Shown piece after piece: positions 1 to 8,740 of a stretch of 41,087 nucleotides of DNA. The position numbers and the translations under genes were made by a program. The stretch is from Kiloniellaceae bacterium (GTDB lineage Bacteria; Pseudomonadota; Alphaproteobacteria; Kiloniellales; J153), in NCBI GenBank assembly GCA_021776095.1, contig JAJFGO010000113.1, positions 1-41,087 of the forward strand. Reading direction: 5' to 3'. Within the stretch, counting starts at the first letter, position 1, and the number at the start of each line of letters is the position of its first letter. The notes beneath the pieces were generated by a model, which did not search any database, was not told the DNA's origin, and saw only the letters and a program-made list of their open reading frames with translations.

Positions 1-1245
1 GATGTCTGCGAACGTCCCTTTGACCAGATCAATATTACCTTGAGCTGTGGTTGTCCCTTTCAGCAATGGATCAGCTTCAAAAGCTCTGTCAATTGATTTG
101 TTAATATTAGATGTGAGCTGACTTGTATTAATCCCTTGAAAGTTATCTTTTAAGATACCAACGATACGATCATTCTCAGCGCCAACCACATTATTAATGG
201 TGTTGATGTTTTCCTGCACAGGATTGCGAGGGTCTATACCCTTAGTGTTGATAAGTTCGTTAGTGTATTCTTTCTCCCAAGGCGTAAGTTTTTTTGTGTA
301 AGTTTTAAATGGGCCAACGCCTGAAACCTCCTTACCCCTAGTCGCCGCCGCCGTCTCGTATTTCTTGCCAGTAGGTAGCGCCATATCAAGTACGGCCCGG
401 TCCCTAGTCTCTCCAATTTTTATAACATCAGCTACTTGCCCGGTAAATCCCGGCCTTGCTGTCTCCATAGTGGGCTTGAACGGGACCTTGGCCCCAGCCC
501 GTCCTGCTGTCGCTGCCTGCTTTCCACCGGGGATAGAGCTTACCAATGCTTCAGCTAGGTAGCCACCAGCACTGACATCCCTTGCCCTTGTCGGATCACC
601 CTTAACATACTTATCTTCCAAGTATTGACGAGCGCCTGCTATAGGAGGACCTAGAGTTGCCGCTGCCGCCTTACCAGCGCCCCTAGCCATAGGCCCTGGT
701 TGATCGAGGGCTTCTTTGTAGACCTCTCCGAACGGCTGACCTGTAACACCAGAAGCAATAGCGGCGGGTATGACATCTGTTGCTGTCTTGGCTCCTTGGT
801 ATAAGGCTTTAGCGCCAGCAGCTATTGGCTCCACAACACCAGCGCGGAACCCAACACCAGGTACGGTCTGAGCTAAATATCTTTTTGGTCCGATACGACC
901 ACCCTCTAAATCTTTTTTAGCTTCCTGTCCGAACTCAACAGATTCCTTTAGACCGCTCATAAACTCCTGACCGATCTTCTCGAACCTACCAGGTTGTGAA
1001 GGTGGCGGCAGGCCCTTATCAGCTCCCCTTACCACATTATCGTATGGGCTACCTTGCTTTGTTGCTGGCGCTGGTTGCGGTTGAGGCTCTGGGGTTGGCG
1101 TTACTACGGAGGATTTAAGTTCGTCAAAGCTAACGCCTATATCAGACAGGTAATCATCAACATCCTGATCTGGAGCACCCATTGAGCGCATCCTCTGGAT
1201 GTTTGATTTTACTCTTCCGTAATCTATTTGCCTGTCTGATGTCAT
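1..1245 (-). CDS. Large virion/ejection-type protein, N-terminal part (cut by window edge)
   Basis: The frame starts with ATG at 1245, 2 bases past the stop of the upstream gene, and stays open for 415 codons to position 1, so the C-terminus is missing here. Seen: a short N-terminal helical region, then a Pro-rich linker (about residues 45-60), Gly/Ala-rich stretches (about 90-200) and a helical C-terminal part. Its place after the Gln-rich and Gly-rich virion proteins suggests an internal or ejected virion protein; that is inference. The fragment at 40577-41087 on the same strand is probably its C-terminus, which would make the window a circle opened inside this gene. A direct end-to-end join is out of frame, so some bases are missing. 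No catalytic motif recognised. Confidence 0.75.
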   Translation of the reverse strand, partial: MTSDRQIDYGRVKSNIQRMRSMGAPDQDVDDYLSDIGVSFDELKSSVVTPTPEPQPQPAPATKQGSPYDNVVRGADKGLPPPSQPGRFEKIGQEFMSGLKESVEFGQEAKKDLEGGRIGPKRYLAQTVPGVGFRAGVVEPIAAGAKALYQGAKTATDVIPAAIASGVTGQPFGEVYKEALDQPGPMARGAGKAAAATLGPPIAGARQYLEDKYVKGDPTRARDVSAGGYLAEALVSSIPGGKQAATAGRAGAKVPFKPTMETARPGFTGQVADVIKIGETRDRAVLDMALPTGKKYETAAATRGKEVSGVGPFKTYTKKLTPWEKEYTNELINTKGIDPRNPVQENINTINNVVGAENDRIVGILKDNFQGINTSQLTSNINKSIDRAFEADPLLKGTTTAQGNIDLVKGTFADI

Positions 1246-1247
1246 TA

Positions 1248-2648
1248 TTAATCCAAGAAGTCATATTTACTCTTAAGTGCTGGCCTAGCACCACCCGAAC
1301 CAGCAGCGGTCCCGCCGCGATACTCCTGTTGAGCAGCAGTAAAAGCACTCTCATCATCTACAGTATTAAGGAAAATCCTAAAGTTCTCACTATCATTAGG
1401 GTCTAAACCAGCAGCAAGAGCTTTAGTTCTCATATCGTTTAAGTATGATATAGCTTTAGCGTCTAGTGCTGCTGTTTTTTCTTGAGGAGTCATCTCTGTG
1501 CCACCAAATGTATCAAGAACCCACTGTCCCTCAACTGCTGTGAACTGAGCGCCAAGCATTTGTTTAAGATTAGGAAGAACTGTTGTTTTAACAAAGTTAT
1601 CATAAGCAGCTCTAGCTGTTAAACCATCGCTAACATTACCAAACCCTGCTGCCTGCAATTCAGCCCTTGTAGCATCGGAAATCTTCTGTCCTTTAGAGTA
1701 GTTGGCTACCTGTGCAAGCGTTTTTAGCTTATCAATAGTATTAAACATTGAAGGTATGGTGGCCTCAAAGTCTTTGTATGCCGTTAAGTTTGTTGCAAGA
1801 CGTTTAGCTTCCTCAGTAAGAGGTATATCCTCACGGGCCGCACTAAGCTCACCCCACTTACCAGCATATTTAATCTTCTCTTCTCTGCCTGCTAGGGACT
1901 CATCAACGCCCCCTGCTGAAACCCATCTACCAGTATCATCCTGAACCAAACCCTTCTTACTAAAGAACTCCTGACCGCCACCGCGCCTAATAACATCCAT
2001 CTCATCGCTAACTATATCAAACTCTAGCTGCTCATCAGGCGATCTCTGCTCTGGCGGTATCCTTGACAGCTCTAGTAACCTTGATCTAGTCCTCTCGGTC
2101 TCAGATGTGGATATCGCACCAGCAGGCTTGTTCATACTATTCCATATCTTCTCACGCTCTCTGTGTAGTGCTCCGGTGACAGCATCATCCCATCCCATTG
2201 CCTCAGCTTGAGCATCTACAGCATCAGCCTCCTCAGATCCCCAATAGCCCATATCAAGCTGGCTTGACATCCCAGACATAGCGCCCATGACATCCTGCTC
2301 GCGCTGCTTCTCCATCTGCTCAAGTTCAAATTCCTGCTGCGCCCTACCCTCTTGAGCCGTGGTAACGCCGAACTGACGGTCAAGGTTTCCCTGAGCCTGC
2401 TCACGCTGGGCTGCTGTAGCGCCAAAGTTTGCTTCCCAATTCGCTTGTTGCTGCGCCTGCTTCTCACGATCAAATTGCATCTTCGCCAAGTCTTGCTGGG
2501 CTGCGTAGTCTCTAGCGTTCTGCTGTGCTGCTTGCTGGGCTGCGAACTGCGCTTGGTTGATTTTATCACGGCCCATCTGTAGCTGCGCGTTAACGCCGCC
2601 TGTACGAGCCATGCTGGAAGCTGCTAGTTCTGCGAATGTTGTTGCCAT
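1248..2648 (-). CDS. Gln/Ala-rich coiled-coil virion protein (putative ejection protein)
   Basis: 466 residues. The first ~130 are Gln/Ala/Arg-rich with heptad-like character (repeated AQQ, REQ and QEFELEQMEKQ), predicting a long coiled coil. The middle is charged and helical. The C-terminal third carries a segment around the motif PNLKQMLGAQFTAVEGQ, of a kind often seen in podophage injection-type proteins. There is no signal peptide or membrane segment. It lies between a Gly-rich virion protein and the large terminal protein; the spacing of 2 bases on each side implies translational coupling. A role as an internal or ejected virion protein is inferred from composition and position. Function not proven. 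Confidence 0.8.
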   Translation of the reverse strand: MATTFAELAASSMARTGGVNAQLQMGRDKINQAQFAAQQAAQQNARDYAAQQDLAKMQFDREKQAQQQANWEANFGATAAQREQAQGNLDRQFGVTTAQEGRAQQEFELEQMEKQREQDVMGAMSGMSSQLDMGYWGSEEADAVDAQAEAMGWDDAVTGALHREREKIWNSMNKPAGAISTSETERTRSRLLELSRIPPEQRSPDEQLEFDIVSDEMDVIRRGGGQEFFSKKGLVQDDTGRWVSAGGVDESLAGREEKIKYAGKWGELSAAREDIPLTEEAKRLATNLTAYKDFEATIPSMFNTIDKLKTLAQVANYSKGQKISDATRAELQAAGFGNVSDGLTARAAYDNFVKTTVLPNLKQMLGAQFTAVEGQWVLDTFGGTEMTPQEKTAALDAKAISYLNDMRTKALAAGLDPNDSENFRIFLNTVDDESAFTAAQQEYRGGTAAGSGGARPALKSKYDFLD

Positions 2649-2650
2649 GC

Positions 2651-3511
2651 TTACCTCCCGTATCTAGTGAACGGGTCGTTGGTGGCGCGTCCTGAGTAGA
2701 TGTCATAAGGTGAAGGAGCGTAACCACCTCCCGCTGCCGGGGCTATATCGGCATAAGGATTACTGGTTGGCGCTGGAGAGCCGCCCCTACCTGCAAAGGA
2801 TGCTTGCTGGTATCTCTGCATACGATCAAAGGCCCTTGCCCTGCGTTGCTGGCTTTCAGCTATAGCAGCGGCATTAGATGCCTGTACCCCTTGGTTCTGG
2901 GCCAAATTCCTGTTCATAACACCCTGCCGCCATTGCTGCCCTGATGTCATGCCGCCACCACCGCCACCGAAGCCGCCACCAAAACCCGGAGAGTAAGAGC
3001 TGTGACCACCGTATGAAAATGCAGGCTGCGGCGCTACCTCAGGCTCATACTCGAACTGAGCAGCGCCAAGGTCCATAGCGTTACTGAAACCGGCTTGGGC
3101 GATGTTCTGCGCTTGAGAGCCAAGGCTGCCTATCATCTGAGCGCCCTGACCAGCCCTGCCGAGCTGCTGGTTCTGCCAGTCAAGGCCGAAGTCAGTCATT
3201 GCTTGGTTCTCAATGCCCTGACCAGCACCGGATAGATTAAGGCCGCGCTGGGCTAAACCAGCCCTTGTCTGTTCCTGTAGACGCTGTTGTTCACGGTCCC
3301 TGATCTCATTACGTGGATCAAGAGCCATGTTTTCAACCTGCCCCATATAATCAAGGAACGGCTGTGCGCTGATCGTTCCCGGCTCAACACCTTTATACGG
3401 ACCTGTGTATGGGCTTTCAGCCTGAACAGACTGTGTGGGAGCCGCAGGCGTGCGAGCCTTTGGCGTTGTCATTGTAAATGATGGTCCCGGCCTTACTACT
3501 CCTAATACCAT
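2651..3511 (-). CDS. Gly/Gln-rich virion-associated protein
   Basis: 286 residues. An AGGAGAGG ribosome site 4-6 bases before the ATG at 3511 supports this start over the internal Met-14. A Pro/Thr-rich N-terminus precedes a Gln/Arg helical zone (about 70-150). A low-complexity GFGGGFGGGGGG tract follows (about 180-192), then another Gln/Arg helix and a Pro/Tyr/Gly-rich tail. No enzyme motif. It is 2 bases from the Gln-rich downstream gene. Such compositions are common among minor virion proteins of podophages, but I cannot assign a specific homologue. Confidence 0.75.
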   Translation of the reverse strand: MVLGVVRPGPSFTMTTPKARTPAAPTQSVQAESPYTGPYKGVEPGTISAQPFLDYMGQVENMALDPRNEIRDREQQRLQEQTRAGLAQRGLNLSGAGQGIENQAMTDFGLDWQNQQLGRAGQGAQMIGSLGSQAQNIAQAGFSNAMDLGAAQFEYEPEVAPQPAFSYGGHSSYSPGFGGGFGGGGGGMTSGQQWRQGVMNRNLAQNQGVQASNAAAIAESQQRRARAFDRMQRYQQASFAGRGGSPAPTSNPYADIAPAAGGGYAPSPYDIYSGRATNDPFTRYGR

Positions 3512-3543
3512 TATACCTCTCCTATTCTAGGCAGCGGCTATGG

Positions 3544-3723
3544 CTAGTATCCCATCTTGCCTTTAGTGCTGCCTTTGCCCTTGCCTACTTTAGGCGTAGA
3601 TGAGCGAACTGCGCCATCATTGACGCTACCACCTGCCGGACTTTTTGGGTTGAACTCAGTAATATCTGACTTCATGCCTTTAAGGATACAACCCTTACCT
3701 TTGTTTTCTTTTCCACCTAACAT
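3544..3723 (-). CDS. Small Gly/Lys-rich protein (59 aa)
   Basis: An ORF just under 60 codons in the gap between two structural genes. It starts with ATG at 3723 behind an AAGGAG site and ends in TAG at 3544. The product is basic, with GKGKGS/KGKMG repeats at the C-terminus and one Cys near the N-terminus. Gene order, ribosome site and tight spacing argue that it is real. Function unknown; short basic proteins at this place may be minor virion components, which is a guess. Confidence 0.6.
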   Translation of the reverse strand: MLGGKENKGKGCILKGMKSDITEFNPKSPAGGSVNDGAVRSSTPKVGKGKGSTKGKMGY

Positions 3724-3738
3724 ACTTCTTCTCCTTGG

Positions 3739-4125
3739 TTAAATAATACCGAAACCTATACCGCCAGTTCTTGCGAGATCACCTGACATCGTTACCGCTG
3801 CTTGACAACCTGCTGCCGGAGCATCTGTGTCAAGATTTATATCATTACCAACAGTGGCCCTTAGGTCAACGCCAGTTACAGATATAGAGGCCGAGCCATC
3901 TATGTTTGCCTGCAACACACCTGACCACAATTCTGTACCACCACCGACTGCACCGTCCCACAGGACAGCCCTGATGGGGCCTGATGCTGCCGCCGCCCCT
4001 GCAACGCTTATTGTAAAATCTCTCACGCGCAGAGTCTCTGGACCGCTAGAGCTATTAGCCGCTTTGGTTGCCGTAGCCTTGGTTGCTACTGCCGGGTAAT
4101 CAAACGCTGTCCATAATCCTGACAT
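3739..4125 (-). CDS. Hypothetical virion protein, beta-rich (128 aa)
   Basis: Ala/Gly/Thr-rich with alternating hydrophobic residues suggesting a small beta-sandwich. The segment at about 30-95 (VRDFTISVAGAAA, IRAVLWDGAVGG, SASISVTGVDL) reads as consecutive strands. No signal peptide or membrane helix. It sits among small genes between the holin-like gene and the virion genes. It could be a decoration or accessory structural protein, but nothing in the sequence decides this. Confidence 0.65.
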   Translation of the reverse strand: MSGLWTAFDYPAVATKATATKAANSSSGPETLRVRDFTISVAGAAAASGPIRAVLWDGAVGGGTELWSGVLQANIDGSASISVTGVDLRATVGNDINLDTDAPAAGCQAAVTMSGDLARTGGIGFGII

Positions 4126-4156
4126 AATAAAATCCTCTTATCATATTGTAGTTCAA

Positions 4157-4390
4157 TTACTTAGATTTGCCAATATCCTTGTTTTTCCATCCCTTGTAAA
4201 TCTGTACGTATTTCGGGATCAAAAGACCTGCCTGTAATACTATATAGATAAGCGTTGCCAATGCTACCCATTGATTTAACGTCAGTGCGTACCAAGCGCT
4301 ACCAGCCAAAGCCGGAGATACCTTTGCTCCCGCTATAATGGTATCATGAGACTGGATCATCTGCTGGATAGGCTCTTTCATGTCTTTCAT
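4157..4390 (-). CDS. T7 gp17.5-like holin
   Basis: 77 residues with one clear transmembrane segment (about 40-62, WVALATLIYIVLQAGLLIP), preceded by a moderately hydrophobic stretch (SPALAGSAWYALTL) and followed by a basic tail (KGWKNKDIGKSK). The layout, including the L-T/S-L-N-x-W motif just before the membrane segment and the lysine-rich end, resembles the class II holin of phage T7 (gp17.5). Its start overlaps the stop of the PLA2-like gene by 4 bases. The endolysin and spanins lie on the far side of the circular junction, next to a second holin-like gene. Family assignment is from remembered pattern, not a search. Confidence 0.7.
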   Translation of the reverse strand: MKDMKEPIQQMIQSHDTIIAGAKVSPALAGSAWYALTLNQWVALATLIYIVLQAGLLIPKYVQIYKGWKNKDIGKSK

Positions 4391-4653
4391 TTTCTCATCC
4401 TTATCACAAATTCCCTGAGCGGCCTGCCTATAGCCATCCCTGTAACTATAACACCTGCGAAGATAAATCGGAAGGGGCCAAGTCTGGAGCTGCTGTGCGC
4501 TATGCAGCGGAGAAACTCTAGGTCAGCGTCAAGACGATCATGTCCGGCCCAATATGAGTAATCGTGGGAACGGCAACATTCTCTAAACCATAGATCAGGG
4601 AACCAGCTACAGCCATCGGAGGTGAAGGGTTTTTTAGGGTCATGGAGCGGCAT
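4387..4653 (-). CDS. Phospholipase A2-like small protein
   Basis: 88 residues from the ATG at 4653; a longer TTG start at 4665 is less likely. The segment SDGCSWFPD is followed about 5 residues later by CCRSHDYSYW. This matches the PLA2 arrangement of a Cys/Gly-rich calcium loop and a CCxxHDxxY catalytic helix with the His-Asp pair. A second acidic patch (DRLDADLEF) and a further Cys follow. The C-terminal half is hydrophobic (FIFAGVIVTGMAIG) and could touch a membrane. It overlaps the neighbouring genes by 4 and 14 bases. Lipase activity is an inference; it could help cross or disrupt membranes at entry or lysis. Confidence 0.6.
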   Translation of the reverse strand: MPLHDPKKPFTSDGCSWFPDLWFRECCRSHDYSYWAGHDRLDADLEFLRCIAHSSSRLGPFRFIFAGVIVTGMAIGRPLREFVIRMRK

Positions 4654-5140
4654 ACTGTGTATCAAATTCTGTTTCTACAGCGTCTTCTGTAGTGAGAGTG
4701 CCGCTATCAATAAGACTAATAATTGCATCCTCAATATCAAAGCATTTTTGTATGTGATCTGCTACAGCATCGTAGAGAGATTCAAGTTGCGAGTTAGTGA
4801 GCGTTTGAAATCCGGCGACAGTTTTCACCCGCCTTTCGTGAAAGTCATCCGCTTCTTTAACAATCTTTCTCTGAATACCCGACAGAAGTGATCGTGAACG
4901 CTCGTCTGTCCTGATAGGAACACCTCCCCAAACTATGCCCCCTGTTTCTTTTTGCCAGCGGTAATCGGCAAGAAAGTCTTTTAAATTATCTTTTGAAATC
5001 ACCCACGCCACGCCCGACCAATTCTCATCTGCCGATACCGGGGGACTCGCAACCTCTGTCCAAAGGGACGTATCAATACCATGATTGCCCTCAAATCCTC
5101 CCATGTAAGCGCCGCTGCCATCCACATAATATGTCGTCAT
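4640..5140 (-). CDS. Tail fibre assembly-like protein (DUF4376-type)
   Basis: 166 residues. The central part has the pattern YRWQKETGGIVWGGVPIRTD followed by ERSRSLLSG, typical of DUF4376 domains found in fibre-assembly or fibre-linked phage proteins. A helical C-terminal region follows (about 105-160). It lies directly downstream of a fibre-like gene (stop and start adjacent), the usual place for a fibre chaperone. There is no signal peptide. Chaperone role is inferred from family and position. Confidence 0.65.
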   Translation of the reverse strand: MTTYYVDGSGAYMGGFEGNHGIDTSLWTEVASPPVSADENWSGVAWVISKDNLKDFLADYRWQKETGGIVWGGVPIRTDERSRSLLSGIQRKIVKEADDFHERRVKTVAGFQTLTNSQLESLYDAVADHIQKCFDIEDAIISLIDSGTLTTEDAVETEFDTQYAAP

Positions 5141-5890
5141 TTAAGTCTTCCTTACTATAAAACGGATTTTCCAACTACTATTTATTAGATCAGTTCCGGC
5201 TCCTGTTGTAGCGTGGGCAAGCTTGAAAACATTAGCGTCATCGTTAAATCTTACAGTTAAATTTGTTGCGTCAAGAAGAAGCGAAACATCGTCGTTTCTT
5301 GGATAAAAGGCAAGCTCATCACCGGGCGAAAATCCAGCATCAGCAACTTGATTGATTAAATATATAACAACTCCTCCCGCTGGTAATACTCCCAAGCCAT
5401 GAGCTATTGTCAAAGAGCCTGCCGTTGTAATTGTTTGGTCTGTGGAGGTAAATGTTGGAAGCGGATCTTCCCAGCTACCATCACCGCGCCAGAATGTACT
5501 TATTGATGCTCCAGTGCCGCTATTGAGATTAGTCACAGGAAGATTGCCTGTCACATGCGAAGCAAGATTAATGAGAGTGCGGGTAATGACCTGACCAGCT
5601 ATGGTTATATAATTGGGAGTTCCGGCAAGAGTGACATCTCCGGTATTGCTGCCTGAGATCGTTAACCCGCTGTCCTTGATGAGCTTACCAGTGACACCAT
5701 CAAAGAACGCCACGTTGTTATCAACCGCAGATGCGGGACCGTCAACATCGCCAGCGAGTAAAAATTTTTGAACCGCCCCAGTGTCCTTTATGACAGCGAC
5801 CTCGCTATCAGCGATATCGACAAACAGTGTTGCCTTGCCTGCCGGAGGCGTCGCGGGAGTGGCCTGCTCGTCTAATCTTATAAAGCTCAC
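5141..5890 (-). CDS. Tail fibre-like protein (249 aa)
   Basis: Residues 45-135 show fibre-shaft patterns: [43 protein letters not shown] and [12 protein letters not shown], all common in phage fibre and appendage proteins. The C-terminal ~110 residues form a beta-rich domain. It is adjacent to the next gene with no spacer, in a row of fibre/appendage genes, and upstream of the fibre-assembly-like gene. Likely an adhesion or appendage component; receptor unknown. Confidence 0.7.
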   Translation of the reverse strand: MSFIRLDEQATPATPPAGKATLFVDIADSEVAVIKDTGAVQKFLLAGDVDGPASAVDNNVAFFDGVTGKLIKDSGLTISGSNTGDVTLAGTPNYITIAGQVITRTLINLASHVTGNLPVTNLNSGTGASISTFWRGDGSWEDPLPTFTSTDQTITTAGSLTIAHGLGVLPAGGVVIYLINQVADAGFSPGDELAFYPRNDDVSLLLDATNLTVRFNDDANVFKLAHATTGAGTDLINSSWKIRFIVRKT

Positions 5891-6250
5891 TTATGCCTCC
5901 ATAAAAAGTTGGCCTTCGATAACGATATCACCCTCAATATCCAGACCGCCCTTGTTTATCATCTGCTTGTTCTCCAACACTGTAATTGTATCACCAGACG
6001 GGATAAAATACACCCCTGAGTGAATATCATCCTCGTTTGTTGTAGTGAGGACGCATCCCGTCAGGTCAAGGCCGCTACCCACGGTGACATCGCACTTATC
6101 ACCAGCAGCATCATAACCAGCCAGCGTGTCAGGTGTTCCTGAGAACAGAAGGGCGAAGCAGGCGTTAATATTACCGATCACCTTATTGATGACAAAGATG
6201 ACCTGCTGGATGTTATTTAGAGGGCCTTGTTCTTCGGGGACGGTGGTCAT
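5891..6250 (-). CDS. Small tail appendage protein (119 aa)
   Basis: The N-terminal helix (about 8-35, NNIQQVIFVINKVIGNINACF) is of the type that starts several neighbouring appendage proteins. It is followed by a beta-rich domain ending in GDIVIEGQLFMEA, which looks like a short fibre shaft tip. No enzymatic motif. The stop codon touches the start of the following fibre gene. Interpreted as a short appendage or fibre adaptor from composition and neighbours. Confidence 0.6.
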   Translation of the reverse strand: MTTVPEEQGPLNNIQQVIFVINKVIGNINACFALLFSGTPDTLAGYDAAGDKCDVTVGSGLDLTGCVLTTTNEDDIHSGVYFIPSGDTITVLENKQMINKGGLDIEGDIVIEGQLFMEA

Positions 6251-6296
6251 GTGTCACCTATAATTTACATTTTATATTCATCCACAGTGCTGCTTC

Positions 6297-7163
6297 TTAT
6301 AAATCATATTCATATAATGTATTGTCTAACGGATTAAGTATAGTCGCCTTTGTGCCACTTTGTGTTATTTCAACATCTGTAATGCTAAAAGGTGGCGTGC
6401 CAGAATTATTACCACTATCCGGCAAGGAAATAACTGTACCTGCATCATGTGAGGTTTCATCCCATGGCACTGAAAGATCAAATTGGAAAACTGCATTTTC
6501 TGTGGCTGTAAATGACGCTAAATAAAATCTAGTACCATCATCTCTAAAATAAATGTCGCGCCAATTTACAGACGGTAAACCTCCTGGTGAGGTGGCTGTT
6601 CCTGTACTTGGGGCTGTTGCAATAAAGTCCCAAGCTGTTGTTAATGTCACTGGAAAAATTTGTCCAGTACCTTCTGTGACCCATGCTTTTAAACCATCAG
6701 GTTTAATAAATAACCCGAAGGTGGCAGGATTGCCGCCAAACGTATCTCCATATTGACCATCGAAAGTAGGAGCTGATATATCGTGAGCGCCTGTTAATGT
6801 GTATTGGTGAATTTGATCCTGTGGTGAAAATCCCATAATAAACATTTTAAGCCCATCAGGGCTAAAGAAAATATCCATAGCGTCATTTGCCAGTGACTGA
6901 CCTGATAAGGCAAAAGTATCGACTTGAGTTAATGAAGTTATATCATTAGCTGGAGACATAGAATATTTTCTCACAATGTCGCCAGTTGCTATTCTATCTA
7001 CAGCAAATGCTATCAATCCTCCTGGTACAGTGTATAAGCCTCGTGCCTGTGTCATGTTTGGGATAACTTTGCTGATGCTATTATATATAGCACCACTAAA
7101 GTCCCATGGGCCGCCTGTTATTAATGGCTGTACTTGAAATGGATTAATTATGAGTCCTGACAT
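6297..7163 (-). CDS. Beta-propeller-like tail appendage protein
   Basis: 288 residues with recurring blade-like units: FFSPDGLKMFIMGF, FIKPDGLKAWVTE, YFRDDGTRFYLASF and TQSGTKATILNP. Each pairs a PDG/DDG turn with a hydrophobic strand, as in WD/NHL-type propellers. The ATG at 7163 overlaps the stop of the preceding gene by one base. The preceding fibre-like gene may supply an N-terminal adaptor. A receptor- or glycan-binding role is an inference from the fold-like repeats and the genomic setting. Confidence 0.6.
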   Translation of the reverse strand: MSGLIINPFQVQPLITGGPWDFSGAIYNSISKVIPNMTQARGLYTVPGGLIAFAVDRIATGDIVRKYSMSPANDITSLTQVDTFALSGQSLANDAMDIFFSPDGLKMFIMGFSPQDQIHQYTLTGAHDISAPTFDGQYGDTFGGNPATFGLFIKPDGLKAWVTEGTGQIFPVTLTTAWDFIATAPSTGTATSPGGLPSVNWRDIYFRDDGTRFYLASFTATENAVFQFDLSVPWDETSHDAGTVISLPDSGNNSGTPPFSITDVEITQSGTKATILNPLDNTLYEYDL

Positions 7164-7681
7164 TAAATCTGTTTTCCTAATATCGTTATCTTCAGTCCTT
7201 TTCCTGCAATCGTACTGCCTACAGTTGTTATATCTATAGTGATTTCATCATCATCGGCCCATGTAGTCGATCCCCCAGCTATCACCGCTGGAACTGCTGC
7301 TGTTACGCTGGTTTTTTCTGTAGCGTCGATAGTCAGCTCTGTAGTAAAGACTGTTATGCCATTTTTATTGATATCAACTTGAATGACAGAGCCTGTGGGA
7401 GCAGTGTTAACTGATATTCGATATTCAGTTGCCAGAAATGCATACGGCATTCTATAGGTGGTCTTTGCTGCCCCTGTGGTGAGGTCTGTGATTTCATCCG
7501 AACCTGCAAATCCAAGGCTTTCTTTTTGATTTAGTTTGAATTTTTCCGTGGTCGTTCCATTAAAATAATACAGGAGTTCATCTGGACCATTTAAACCAAT
7601 ATTACTATCAGTTGCGCCAATGCCCAGAGTCGGGGCATTGGTCGCTGTGGGTGAGTATAAAATCTGAATTGGGTTTGTCAT
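7163..7681 (-). CDS. Tail fibre/appendage protein sharing its N-terminus with the next gene (172 aa)
   Basis: The first ~45 residues (NPIQILYSPTATN, LGIGATDSNIGLNGPDE, NGT) are nearly the same as the first ~48 residues of the 342-residue product at 7691-8719. The rest is a separate beta-rich domain (about 60-172) rich in Thr, Val and Ile. This suggests a shared virion-attachment module with different distal domains. The two genes are 9 bases apart. No enzyme motif. Confidence 0.65.
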   Translation of the reverse strand: MTNPIQILYSPTATNAPTLGIGATDSNIGLNGPDELLYYFNGTTTEKFKLNQKESLGFAGSDEITDLTTGAAKTTYRMPYAFLATEYRISVNTAPTGSVIQVDINKNGITVFTTELTIDATEKTSVTAAVPAVIAGGSTTWADDDEITIDITTVGSTIAGKGLKITILGKQI

Positions 7682-7690
7682 TTTATCCCT

Positions 7691-8719
7691 TTAGAATGTT
7701 TCCCCGCCAACAAGAGAGGTTGGTGTTATGTAGTCAGTATCCGCTACAGCCGCTTCGAAAGCTGTACCACCAGCATTATTCCTGATTAGTGAATTAGCTG
7801 CCAATGCCGAAAGGTCAGCACCAGTGCCACCGTAAGTCTGACCAATAACATCAGAGTTCCATGTACCAGTAGTGACCGTACCTAGCGTAGTCAGCGATGC
7901 TTGGCCGACATATGCAGCGTCAATATCAACTACACCGCCAGCAACACTGATGCGGTTTGTTGTGCCAGTGAATGTACCAACTCCTGAAAACTGCACAAAA
8001 GTAAGAGCGGTTGTGTCCAAAGTGATCGGGTCATTAGTAGATAGCACCCAACCTGTATCAGCATTAACCGTGCCTTCTGTCACGTATAAGAACATACCAG
8101 CAGTTACTTCAGCACTTATATCTGCATCGGATCTGCGTATCCATGTAGAAGGGTTGGCGGCAGTAACGGCTGTATAAATACCGTTTTCTGCTCCGGCTGT
8201 TTGGTCTCCGAGTAAGATATCTTCACCGTTTGCCAGGGTAAGACCGTCTTGTGAAGCACCGCCCGTTGTTGCCGCCAAATTAACATTAGCTGTTGATTTG
8301 GCGCGGACTGAATTTTTAAAGTCCAGCAATCCAACTGCGACACTATCAACATAGGATTTTGTCGCAGCATCCTGAGCCGCAGAAGGATCAGTAACATTAA
8401 CAATTTTACTTGTGTTAACATCAACTGTTCCTGCTCCATCAGGACTTAGATTAATATTTGCCCCGCCAGTCGTTACAATCGAATTACCATTCACATCTAA
8501 ATTGCCGCCGAGTTGTGGAGTAGTATCTTCCAAAACATTTTGTAGTGCTGTGCCTATAAGTGAAAGAGTTGCTGATTTTGTAACTGTTCCATTATAATAG
8601 AACAACTTCTCGTCGGGGCCGTTCAAAGCAATGTTATTATCTGTTGCACCCAAGCCGAGAGTCGGCGTGTTTGTTGCTGTTGGTGAATACAGTATCTGAA
8701 TTGGGTTTGAGGATACCAT
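7691..8719 (-). CDS. Tail fibre protein (342 aa)
   Basis: The N-terminal module is shared with the downstream 172-residue protein. A typical phage fibre shaft follows: TPQLGGNLDVNGNSI, INLSPDGAGTVDV, DPSAAQDAATKSYVDS, GTTNRISVAGGVVDIDAAYVGQASLTTLGTVTTGTW and GGTGADLSALAANSLIRNN. These are hallmark repeats of lambda-like and podophage side-fibre proteins. It ends in VGGETF, as the 84-residue product at 8741-8995 also does (IGGETF). Function: host attachment. A target cannot be predicted. Confidence 0.8.
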   Translation of the reverse strand: MVSSNPIQILYSPTATNTPTLGLGATDNNIALNGPDEKLFYYNGTVTKSATLSLIGTALQNVLEDTTPQLGGNLDVNGNSIVTTGGANINLSPDGAGTVDVNTSKIVNVTDPSAAQDAATKSYVDSVAVGLLDFKNSVRAKSTANVNLAATTGGASQDGLTLANGEDILLGDQTAGAENGIYTAVTAANPSTWIRRSDADISAEVTAGMFLYVTEGTVNADTGWVLSTNDPITLDTTALTFVQFSGVGTFTGTTNRISVAGGVVDIDAAYVGQASLTTLGTVTTGTWNSDVIGQTYGGTGADLSALAANSLIRNNAGGTAFEAAVADTDYITPTSLVGGETF

Positions 8720-8740
8720 TGATTACTCTCCTGTTTTAAG

